Of a stretch of DNA of 64,000 nt, positions 45,005-54,480 are shown piece after piece; positions within the stretch are counted from its first letter, which is position 1, and each line of letters begins with the position of its first letter. The notes beneath the pieces are model-generated. The model was not told the origin of the DNA and did no database searches. It was given only the letters and a program-made list of their open reading frames with translations. Source of the stretch: Aquanectria penicillioides (Eukaryota; Ascomycota; Sordariomycetes; Hypocreales; Nectriaceae); assembly GCA_003415625.1 (NCBI GenBank), contig PYIU01000006.1:3968001-4032000 (forward strand), given 5' to 3'. Position numbers and translations under genes: made by a program.

Positions 45005-47009
45005 ATGGGCTCAACCATCGACATGCCACTGCGCATTGCAAGCGCGTCTGGATCCGTAACGGACCGGCGACATGCGCTCACTGAGTTGGCCAAACACGAA
45101 GATGTCCAATTCATTGTCGGTGACTGGCTGTCCGAGTATAACATGACGACCAGGGCGGGGGCCAAGGTCAACAATGACGGCGCTTCGGATGAGTTTGAAC
45201 CTTCTTTCCTAGAGGCCCTGGAGCCCGCTCTGCCATATCTAGAATCGAGGAAGATCAAGCTTGCTGTCAATGCCGGCGCAAGTGATACTGAAAAGCTCTA
45301 CCGTGTCGTAACAGAAAAGATTAAAGCGGCTGGTTTGAGCCTCAAGGTAGCGTGGGTCGGAGGTGATGAGGTTACTAGTGTTGTGCAAGCGGCTATTAAG
45401 AAAGGACAAGAGTTTACAAGTTTGACCACTGGTGAGACTTTACACTACTTTCAAGTTTTGGTTTAATGCTCTAGTACTGACCATCAATATAGGGAAGAAG
45501 CTCTCCGAGTGGGGGTTTGAACCGATTTACGCTCAATGTTACCTTGGCTCCTGGGGCATTGTTGAGGCCCTGAAGCAAGGCGCAGATATTATACTCTGCG
45601 GCCGAGTGGCAGATGCATCACTTACCATAGGGTGCGCTGCCTTTTACCATGGTTGGGGCCGACAAGATTACAAACAACTTGCATCTGCGCTCCTTGCCGG
45701 CCATTTCATTGAATGTTCAACATATGTCACCGGTGGCAACTTTTCCGGATTCAAGAGTATCTCGGGCTTAGCAGTCAATCTGGGCTTTCCCATTGTTGAG
45801 ATTAAGCCCAGTGGCGACTTTTACGTTACCAAGCAGAGGGACAGCGAAGGTATCGTCACAATTGATACATGCAAAGCTCAGTTGGTCTATGAAATCCAAG
45901 GCCCCTTGTATTACAACTCAGATGTGGTCGCCAAAATCGACGAGATCAAAATAGAAGAGGCAGGCAAAGATTACATGTCAGTATTGTCCCAGAAGCCATT
46001 GAAGCCACAGGTGCTAACTCTCAGCCTAGCTCTATTACCAATATTTCTGGAATCAAGCCTCCTGCGACGACCAAGGTCGGTCTTACGTCAAAGGGCGGCT
46101 TTCAAGCCGAGGCCCACTACTTCCTGTGTGGACTTGACATTGAAGAGAAAGCTAGCTTTTTGGAGCGACAGATACGGGCAGGCCTTGACGAGAAGAAATA
46201 TCACTGCTTAAAGTTCCGCATAAACGGCCGATGTCCAGTTGACCCCAAAAACCAAGACGCAGCTACAGTGGATTTTCGAATCTTCGCTCAGGCGAAGAAC
46301 GAAGATGACCTCTCAACCAATAATTTCTTCCGTCCCGTTACTGATACCATCATGCAGTCATACCCAGGGGCTACATTTGCAGTGGATGCGAGACAGGCTT
46401 CTCCAAAGCCCTACTATGAATACTGGGTTGCAACCCTCCCGCAATCCAGCGTTAAGCATGTCTGCCACTTCCCATCGAAAGCACTTGAAATTTCGATCCC
46501 TTCACCGGAGGATACGAGCGTATTTTTATACAACCAATCAACATGTGAGACAACAGACCCCATCGATGTTTCGTCTCTCGGGCCCACTACAAGAGCACCG
46601 CTTGGATACATTGTTCATGCTAGATCGGGAGATAAAGGCTCAGATGCCAACGTGGGCTTTTTCGTCCGGAATGAGGATGAATGGGATTGGCTACGGAGCA
46701 TATTGACCGTCGGTAAGATTCGGGAGTTGCTCGGGGAAGATGACACTGGAAAGCCCATTTTCCGATTTGAACTTGGAAACATATCAGGTATGCTTATGCT
46801 ATTGTGAAGACGACAAAATGACCCATGTCGTGTCGAAAGAATCGTGGCGCTAATGAATTCTAGCTGTTCACTTCCTCCTAAAAGATCACCTAGATCGTGG
46901 TGTTGCTTCTAGTTCAACATATGATGTTCTTGGTAAGAACGTGGCCGAATATCTGCGGTGTAAGTTGGTTGAAATACCAACCAAGTTTCTTGAACGAGGA
47001 AGGATTTGA
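45005..47009 (+). CDS. AtuA-like protein (DUF1446, acyclic terpene utilisation family)
   Basis: Four exons give an intact 604-aa frame: 45005-45431, 45493-45976, 46030-46787 and 46864-47009. An in-frame ATG six codons downstream is an alternative start. The N-terminal two thirds match the AtuA/DUF1446 family: LRIASASGSVTDRRHAL, VQFIVGDWLSEYNM, KLAVNAGASDTEKLY, GFEPIYAQCYLGSWGIVEAL, ADIILCGRVADASLTIG and YVTGGNFSGF. The C-terminal domain (after about residue 480) holds HARSGDKGSDANVGFF and ends EIPTKFLERGRI, a second conserved block often fused to the first in fungi. In Pseudomonas, atuA lies in the citronellol/geraniol catabolic operon; its reaction is unknown. No peroxisomal signal is seen. 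The third intron has an unusual but valid GTCAGT donor. Confidence 0.9.
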
Positions 47010-47532
47010 AGAAAAAAGCCATGGCATTGTATATAAATCAGTGGAATGATGATGTGATATCAGAAACAATACTTTTGGCATTCACCATGGTTCCATGAAG
47101 CATTATTCAGTACTTATCATCCTCAACTACTCGTCTTCTTAACGTCCTTCGTTGTCTACACTGTCATGGAGCGATCCATCTGCCGTGTACTTAAATAGTT
47201 TTAAGCGCCACTAATCCTTCCCCCTTCAGGCTTCTTACTTAGTTGGTATCATTGGATATTTATGGTATTCACTGGAGTCTATTTATCCACTGTGCGCCTG
47301 GTTTCGTGTTTTGGTACCCCCGCCTATGGCGTGAGGCTAAAATAAAGATTGGGTAACATAAGGCAAGGGCACAAGACAGCTGCAAACACAAGGTGACCTT
47401 TGAATCGCGAAATAAATATACAGAAACTTGGTGTTTTTGATTGACCTATTAAACATAAAACATAAATGGAGGTCCAGCGCCCGCCAAAATGTCGTAGATA
47501 CTAATCCTCACGCATAGCTGAGACACTTCAGC
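47010..47532. other. intergenic, nothing recognised
   Basis: AT-rich gap between the convergent ends of the AtuA-like gene and the GH43-like pseudogene. It should contain both 3' ends. Confidence 0.5.
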
Positions 47533-48521
47533 CTAAGTCATTACAACAGGCTTTATAGTTCCATCGCTATTGAAATACAAGCGATCAGCCGCAATATATC
47601 GATTCTCTCGGTTGTCTCCAACCGCGCGACGGTGATAGTAAATGTAATAGTCGCCATTGTCGTCTTTGAGGATGGAATGGTGACCGGGAGCGTCTGCTAC
47701 ACTTGCATTCCTCGATAGAATTGTGCCGATGCGCGTGAAAGAGCCGGTGATTGAGTCGGATACGGCGTATGCGACTCGATAATTGACGCTCCAGTAAACG
47801 TCCTCAGACCAGGTAAAGTAGTACTTTCCTTTATACTTTAGCATAAAAGGGCCTTCTAAATAACCTTCATTAGGCGTGATGTCCTTGACCTCGGAACCGT
47901 CCGAAAACGTGTCCAAGCTCTTCATGTCGCTGTTGAGCACCGCAATGTTCGCTTTCGGGTTACCCCAAAGCAGATATTGTTTGCCGTCGTCGTCGAGAAA
48001 GACCTGTTGATCCATGGCAGCAGCGCCGTTGATGAAACCTTCAACGAGAGGCGTGTCGATGAGATCGGTGAATGGTCCCCCGGTGAAGTACCGATTGCAA
48101 CGCCAATTCCAGCGGTTCCAGTGTTTGTGCTCGGTTGGTTGGCAGTGTAGTAAAAGTAGAATTTTCCGCTTCTCTCCACCGTGCAAGGTGCCCAAAATGC
48201 ATTCTTGGCCCACTTCGAACCGGCAGAGCTAAACACAGCGTGATGCTTTGTCCATTCTCCCATATCTGGGCTCGAAAATGCATCAAAGTAGGACGTGTTC
48301 GATGCCCCGGAGGAAGTAGCATAGACCCAGTATTGGCCGTTGAACTTGTCCGCGTCTGGGTCGGCATACCAACCACTAAAGAGGGGATTAGTCCAACTGG
48401 TAATCCGGGCCCATAACCCATGAGCTGTGTATTTGTTGTGTGTGGGCAAGCCGGCGACTAATGTTACCAGGATAGGAAGAAGGATCAATGTCCGCATCGA
48501 GGAGGGCATCTTGGTCGACAT
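47533..48521 (-). pseudogene. secreted GH43-like glycoside hydrolase broken by one frameshift
   Basis: Two overlapping frames together make one family-length protein of about 330 aa. The first part starts with a signal peptide (MRTLILLPILVTLVAGLP) and carries GWYADPDADKFNGQYWVYA, the first catalytic Asp region of GH43 five-bladed propellers, and then KNAFWAPCTVE. The second part in another frame has GGPFTDLIDTPLVEG, AMDQQVFLDDDGKQYLLWG and YLEGPFMLKYKGKYYFTWS, which contains the catalytic Glu. The break falls in a run of five C (plus strand 48077-48081), where a sixth base would restore the family reading. An intron is unlikely because no splice signals flank the break. Intact members cleave arabinan or xylan side chains. 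It may be a real mutation or an assembly error. Confidence 0.75.
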
Positions 48522-49687
48522 ATTGATTGCCCAACGCTCAATTAGATCAAGTTATGATAGGCAAGGAATATCAAGCAGCTTGACATGTTCCTAAAGCTTC
48601 AGACAAAATTGACAGGAAATATTTGTGTATTTAAATGGTAAATCGGAAGGATTCGAAGAACCACGGAAATGTACGTGGACCAATTGCATTGTCTACACTG
48701 CGCGTTGGGCTTATGCTGCGTATAACAGGGAATTGACAAATTCAGCATGCACTGCATTGCTACGTCAGTGCCATCATTGCCCCAAGGAGGGGCATTGTGC
48801 CGATGAGCTGTATAAATACATGATATTTGCACTTACCAACAACTGCACTGCCACCATGATGCATTGCCGAGACTCCTACTCGAGCAACGCTTCAATCAGA
48901 AGCACTCATTGGGTCTGCGAGAAGAAGCTCAGGTGCTGCCCAGGCTCCCATTTCCACTGCCGGGTGGTAGAATGCGTCATGTCCTTGGCCAGCTGACAAC
49001 CTATGGCACGTTGTGTAACATTTTCTAGCGTGATGTCACAGTCAAGTCTCTGGCTTGCATCGCATGTAAGCCACGACCGTCACGGCTAATGCTCCCCAGA
49101 CATTTGCCAGAATACAGGAGGAAACCCGATGCGAGCCATGGAAGAAACTTCCATGTGCTGTGCCATTATATGTGGAAACTCAAGGAAATCATACGGCAGG
49201 CACTTCGCGTCACATTGCAAATGGAGGTGAAAGTTGTAGGCTCCGAGGCAAGGCGACTGAAAACAACCAGAAGAGCAATGGAACAGCGATTGATCAAACA
49301 GTGAGGTAGAGTGTGCAAGTTCGCATGTATGCATCGAAAGAGCCGACTTCCAAATTCATCTTTGTTGTGGTTATAACTGTCGATATAGATGTTTTGAGAT
49401 TTGCCGACCAAGGATTAAGCTTTGTTGTTTCGAGGCAACCCTGATTCCTACTTCTGTACAGCGCAGTTTATTGTGACCGTGTCAAGGCATCAAGATGAGG
49501 CCACAGGAAATGGACAGTAGAGCTTTGCTTGAATTCGGGCCAAGGTTTATAGGGTTTCCAATGCCATAGCCTTGCAAATCATATCGATTTTTAGTATACC
49601 AGGCATGTTTCGCTTTGCATATTGCGTCACCTATACAGTTGTAGGTAAATTAGTCAATTTTAGCTTACTAGACACTGTCAAATACAA
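48522..49687. other. intergenic with a Cys-rich open frame without start
   Basis: A plus-strand frame at 48625-48996 encodes many cysteines but lacks an ATG and a signal peptide, so I do not call it. Otherwise nothing is recognised. Confidence 0.45.
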
Positions 49688-50422
49688 TCATTCCTGCCAT
49701 GTAGTTTTCACCTCATCGGCCTGCTTCTTAGATTCTTCTGAACGCAACGAGCTCCATTTCTCTGGGTCTTCTGCTGCCTGCACGAAGTGCTTCAATGCGA
49801 GCACAAGCTGCGCTGCCCATCGCGTCGGGCTTACATGGCCTACGCCAGTGGCCAACGGCGTCATGAGAACGCTCTGGATCATCTCGACTTGCTCTCTAGA
49901 GCTTCCCATCTCGATGAGGCGGTTATGGTTGTCCGCCTCGCACAGCAGGCTCCAGATGCACTCATAGACAACCTCGCGATCCCAGCGCGCATCGTCGGGC
50001 GTTCGCATCGTCGGGCACAGAGCGACGCGGCGGGTGCCCCAGATATTGTTAGAGCGAGAGCGGAATCCATCCGGGATGCGGACCAACGTGCATGTTCCCG
50101 GAGGAGCAAAGCCGCGCCACTTCTCGTACAGGTGTTTCTGGGCGACACGTGTGAGAGCGAGGTAATCGTCGCGGGGAGACAGAGTACGCGAAATAACGTC
50201 GTCAAAGCCGCCATCCAGACGACCGTACGAGCTGGCGGGAGAGACAATGGTGTCAAACTGGACCGACGAGGGCACCTTGGACAGCGTACAGTTGTGGATG
50301 TGAACGCGGATCGACGATGGCAGATTGTGAGAGCGTCGAGCCTTCTGGAACGCCTCTACCGAGTTGGTGTCCATGCAGAGGAGATGGATCTCGGGGATCC
50401 GCCGGACCTCGTGTGAAGGCAT
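49688..50422 (-). CDS. macro-domain-like protein
   Basis: Single-exon gene of 244 aa from the ATG at 50422. The N-terminal half has alternating strands and helices: EIHLLCMDTNSVEAF, IRVHIHNCTLSKVP and the glycine-rich IVSPASSYGRLDGGFDDVISR. The last matches the loop that binds ADP-ribose in macro domains. The second half includes a helix with GTCTLVRIPDG and ALCPTMRTPDDARW. Fungal relatives of yeast YMR087W have this layout. Binding or removal of ADP-ribose is the family's role; the enzyme activity here is not shown. Nothing links it to the neighbouring catabolic genes. Confidence 0.65.
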   Translation of the reverse strand: MPSHEVRRIPEIHLLCMDTNSVEAFQKARRSHNLPSSIRVHIHNCTLSKVPSSVQFDTIVSPASSYGRLDGGFDDVISRTLSPRDDYLALTRVAQKHLYEKWRGFAPPGTCTLVRIPDGFRSRSNNIWGTRRVALCPTMRTPDDARWDREVVYECIWSLLCEADNHNRLIEMGSSREQVEMIQSVLMTPLATGVGHVSPTRWAAQLVLALKHFVQAAEDPEKWSSLRSEESKKQADEVKTTWQE

Positions 50423-50993
50423 GATGAGGGTATTCACAGTGTTTTCTTCCTGACTTCAACTGTCTGTCTGCGAGTTCAATCTTCGATCCGAAGAAGAAAC
50501 TGACTGGTATTCTAGCTCAAGAAAAAAAAAGATGGCAGGACAACGTGTGTGCTCCTCTGACCCCACGTTGATGATGACTCTTGTGGGTCAACAACAAATC
50601 CCGCCCAGTGAGAGGAGATGGAGCAGATGGAGCAGATGGCGCAGTGAGATCCGTCAATGCGACCTTTTGCGTCACGTTTGCGGTAAGGCTGAGATAAGAG
50701 TCGAACCAAAGAGGCAGCCTCCGAAGATGAAACGCGGCGTCCCAAGCCATGTTGCCGCCCACGGACACGCCATGCTGACTTTTTTATTTCCGGACAAGAC
50801 CCTTTTGTTGGTTTTCTCCAGCCTTTCTTTCGTTCTGCCTCGCTTGCTTGAGCCTCGGCTCCTGTGTGTGTTCCAAGCACCCAAATCTGACGAGACTGCG
50901 CCACGTTGTGCGCAATGCTCGCCTGGCAGGTCGGAACGAACTAGGTAGAGCCAACAGTCAACATGGGTCCGATCGTCTCGCTATTTTTAGGCC

Positions 50994-51452
50994 TCAGCGC
51001 CTAGCGAGCAACAGAAGATTTTGGACTTTGGTGCTGGAGAAAATAAGATGGCCAGTTTCTGCTGCAAGCTTGTCGAATTGGATTTGCCTCTCAGTGGGGT
51101 GACGAGAAACTGCAATTATCTGTTGCTCTTCTGTTCTTCTCTTCATATCTCTTCTGAACGACTCTCCAGGAGCACTGCAAAAACTCCGAGCAGAGGCTGA
51201 GATTGAAATATTTGCAGTGCCCCTTGCACTGCCCCACGAATCTCTCTTGATGCGAAGCAACTGGGCCGTGAGCATCTGATCCATCATCCCCTCATCCACT
51301 GCTTCTAGCCTTAATCTCTCAACTCGGCGGGAGGCTGACTGCAACCCTGCGGCGCCCCTCTTGGCCTCTCTTGTGCATAATAACCGCATCGTGGCGTTGA
51401 AAATCAACATATTATATTTGCATTCCTGTGTTACCGAATTTGCAAACTCCAT
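50994..51452 (-). CDS. hypothetical helical protein, doubtful
   Basis: A long minus-strand frame open from 51536 to 50994. The first ATG is at 51452, giving 152 aa; without a better start the call is weak. The translation is rich in charged helix-forming residues (for example ASRRVERLRLEAVDEGMMDQM) and lacks repeats, which looks more like real protein than a shadow frame. It is divergent from the MARVEL gene by only 113 bp. No family recognised. Confidence 0.28.
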   Translation of the reverse strand: MEFANSVTQECKYNMLIFNATMRLLCTREAKRGAAGLQSASRRVERLRLEAVDEGMMDQMLTAQLLRIKRDSWGSARGTANISISASARSFCSAPGESFRRDMKRRTEEQQIIAVSRHPTERQIQFDKLAAETGHLIFSSTKVQNLLLLARR

Positions 51453-51564
51453 ACATTGTGTCTCTAATAAGAGAATTTGACAATCGTCATCTGCCTCGAG
51501 CCACACTGCCCACTCTTCGGTCGAAAACTGCTCCAATATCGCCTTCGACGATCAACCGCCCATC

Positions 51565-52279
51565 ATGGCTAAACGCTACCCAAGCATCCACGAGTACTCG
51601 ATCGCCTTCTCGCTTTTGCACATCTTCAGGGCTATCCTCAGTGTCATCGTCCTGATCGTCATCGCCCTGACGGTTCACCTAGTCCCTTTTGCCGGCAACT
51701 GTCTGATGCTCGTTTCCGTATGACTTCCCTGACTTTCAAGGCGACCGCATCGCACGCCGGAGCAAAACGTAAACTCAATACTTACATAACCTTTCAATCA
51801 GTCTTGTGCCAGCCTCGTTGGCTCCTTAGTACTCGTCATCCCCCAAATCACGCCCAGTATTATCGCCAGATTTTGGGGGGCTCTGGCACTCGATGTGTTC
51901 CAAATTGTCCTCTGGATCATCTCGATGGCGGTCTTCGCCGCCCAGACTTCTTTTTTGTGGACCTCAAGTGATGAATTTTGTATAACGCATACATGCTCAA
52001 GCGAATTGTCCAAACTTCCTGGTTTCTATGGATATGTTTTTATTGGATGCTTTGGCCTTGGTGCAGCCGCATTGTAAGTCATGAAACGCCAGATCAGCAT
52101 GTTATCTTGCTCTACAAATGCTTATCAACTCTAGGTTTTTTCTCTTCGTCTCTCTCATTTTTCACGGGTTCATGGCATGTCACCGCCGTAGCACTTATGA
52201 GAACATCAAAGTCGAGCCCAGCCCAGCACTAGAATACCCTAAATTAGTGCCCGAATCCAAATACCAACATATCGTTTGA
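51565..52279 (+). CDS. MARVEL-like four-helix membrane protein
   Basis: Three exons, 51565-51717, 51802-52073 and 52135-52279, give an intact 189-aa frame. Four hydrophobic segments are seen at about residues 13-45, 55-75, 80-105 and 135-160: FRAILSVIVLIVIALTVHLV, LVGSLVLVIPQ, ALDVFQIVLWIISMAVFAA and VFIGCFGLGAAALFFLFVS. A cysteine-containing loop (EFCITHTCSS) lies between the third and fourth. The C-terminal tail is polar and cytosolic. This layout fits the fungal MARVEL-like family, thought to act in membrane organisation at the plasma membrane. It is probably unrelated to the metabolic genes. Confidence 0.75.
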
Positions 52280-52876
52280 TCCAGCCTACTGATTCCATGA
52301 CGAGATTATTTTACACGCGAGGGCCTCACCCGCTGTCCGGAAAAAAAAACCATCACCCCACATGGGAGCTTAGGAATCCAAAATTAATTCCTACACCTCC
52401 CCCCATACGCGCCGAGTTAGCGAGCAGTCTTTGATCCTGAGATGAAAAGGAACTCTCTTTGCGTTCATTGAAAGGATATCGATGCTTCAGAAGTCAAATA
52501 TGGGCCATCTCACTCCGTCGCTATGCATCAGCAGCATGACTATATGCGCCCATCATACGAAGACGGGAAGCGTGCCTTGAACCGCAGTCCGAAAGCCGAC
52601 ACGACCCAGCACCAAATTTCCTATGTTTGCCAGTCTATACCATCATATATCAAAGAGGATAGTTACGCACTGAAATACCGTGTACAGCCGAGTTGAGCAA
52701 GACATGCACTACCGTGTCTTACCCTAGAGTCAAATGGTTCTTTTTGTTTCTTATTCTTCACGCAAAATCTCCACGACCAATTCAGTCTTCATGTTCTAGA
52801 CTAGGCTTTGAGAAAGAGAGCCATTGCTTGAGACATCTATAGATAAATACCAACTCTATGTTGCAGTTGCACCAAT
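52280..52876. other. intergenic, nothing recognised
   Basis: About 600 bp between the convergent ends of the MARVEL gene and the dienoyl-CoA reductase gene. No frame of interest. Confidence 0.5.
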
Positions 52877-54051
52877 CTAAAATTTGGATCTAATTTTATC
52901 CCCCTGCACGCTTTGCTCTTGCGGACGGAACTGGATTATTGTTAGGTTTGTCTGAGAACGGCGGAGCCGAGTATAGCAGGCAGTTCTGGAAGAAAATGCA
53001 ACTAAAACAGAAGGAGAAGGAAAAACAAAAACGCGTTGAAACCTAGCAACATGCCAAACCTCCAACAATAGGATAGGGAAGACTTACAAGAATGTCGGGA
53101 TATGCTGCGTTGAAGCCGGTACCAGCTTGGGTTCGCCATGCACCTCCGTCAACAACAGTTGTCTGAGCAGTAACATAATTTGCTGCATCGGTAAATAGCC
53201 AGACTGTAGCATCTGCAATCTCTTTAACGGATCCCCATCGGCCCAGCGGTATCTGCTTCCCAGTGCTCTCTCCATCTTTCGCCTTTGGGGCTAATCGGTC
53301 AAGCCCCTCCGTGTTTGCAATCAGGCCGGGCGCAATGACATTGGAAGTGATGCCCAGTGGACCGTATTCAATAGCAATATTATTGGACAGTGCATCTATT
53401 CCGGCCTTTGCCACAGATGCGTGTGTTTGCAAGGGAACTCCGGTGTAATGTAGAGTAGTGGAGATGTAGATAATCCTCCCTCCCGGACCGGCTGCGTCGG
53501 ATCTCGGAATCCCGCCTTTCGTATTGTACGTCTTCGCACTATTCAGGAGGTGCGGAAGGCAGACCTTTGTAACATTGAATGATCCAATGACGTCGACGTC
53601 GATGACAGTGCGGAACGCATTTGGACTGAGGCGGGATGTGGGCGCAAGGAAATTCCCTGCGGCTCCGGCACTGAGATGGATGGTCAGTTAGAAAACATAC
53701 ATCTCGCAAGGTGAGAGGGAATCTTGATGCAACCAACATTAGAAAATCGATTCCTCCCAACTCTTTCACACACACATCAACCGCACGCTGCAAAGACTCG
53801 ACATTTCGGACATCAATTCCACCTATACCAATCACCTTGCTCCCTTTCCTTGCCGTCTCGAGATCCTTGGCCACCGCCTCGGTCTTTTCAACATTGCGTC
53901 CCACGATGCAGGCATTGGCACCTAGGCAGACCAACGCACGAACCTGCGCACTGCAAATCGATCCGTTGCCTCCAGTGCAAAAGACTACCTTGGATTCAAA
54001 AAGATTGTCTTTCCAGATGTTGGAAAGATATTGAGATCTTTCAATAGGCAT
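52877..54051 (-). CDS. peroxisomal 2,4-dienoyl-CoA reductase (SDR family)
   Basis: NADPH-dependent SDR that removes pre-existing double bonds of unsaturated acyl-CoA for beta-oxidation. Three exons, 53738-54051, 53088-53670 and 52877-52930, give 316 aa in frame. Seen are the cofactor motif TGGNGSICSAQVRAL, GGIDFLI then AGAAGNFLAPTSRLSPNAF across the first splice, and FNVTKVCLPHLL. At the usual YxxxK site the sequence is HASVAKAGIDAL: the Tyr is replaced, as in peroxisomal Sps19/DECR2 enzymes, which use a different mechanism. The last exon of 18 codons ends KIRSKF; SKF is an accepted PTS1 variant. Without the second splice the protein ends GLACC and lacks the signal. It complements the acyl-CoA dehydrogenase of the main cluster. 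Confidence 0.88.
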
Positions 54052-54480
54052 GATGAATAGAACAAATCGCGTTTAGAGATGTGGTAGCGAGAATGCACAT
54101 CTTAGGCGTGAACAGAGCTTTATGCTATATATCTATCGTCATGGTCCCATCATTGCAGTCAGTCCAATTCTTGTCAAAGGTCTACATGGTCGGCATAAAT
54201 ATTGCCGAGCCGGATCATTGCATTGATCAATTCGTAAATGCCGAGGTCAAATCTACGGCCAGTGCCATTGGCTACCCCACCTTGGAGTATTGTCTCAACG
54301 CGAGATCCGTAACCAATCCAAGATGCACGAAAAAGACATGGATTTTGTGGGGTCTGGGGAAAGCACGTTTGTCCGAGTACCCCGGATCTAGCAGGGGCTT
54401 GTTTGCAAAAGAGGCTGGAACTGAGAGACCGATTGTTGATCTTATCTTTGCGCATCGCTTCCAGCCTCTCTGAAGCAGCC
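54052..54480. promoter_or_regulatory. divergent promoter between dienoyl-CoA reductase and second bZIP gene
   Basis: 430 bp shared by two divergent genes. No ATGASTCAT site is seen here, unlike in the main cluster, so this pair may be under different control. Confidence 0.4.

Noticed and set aside
46021..46211. Apparent frameshift in the AtuA-like gene
   Set aside because: A GTCAGT donor at 45977 with a GCTAAC branch site and CCTAG acceptor at 46029 restores the family sequence exactly, so it is an intron.
48625..48996. Cysteine-rich frame that could suggest a small secreted protein
   Set aside because: No ATG start and no signal peptide; cysteine spacing shows no known pattern.
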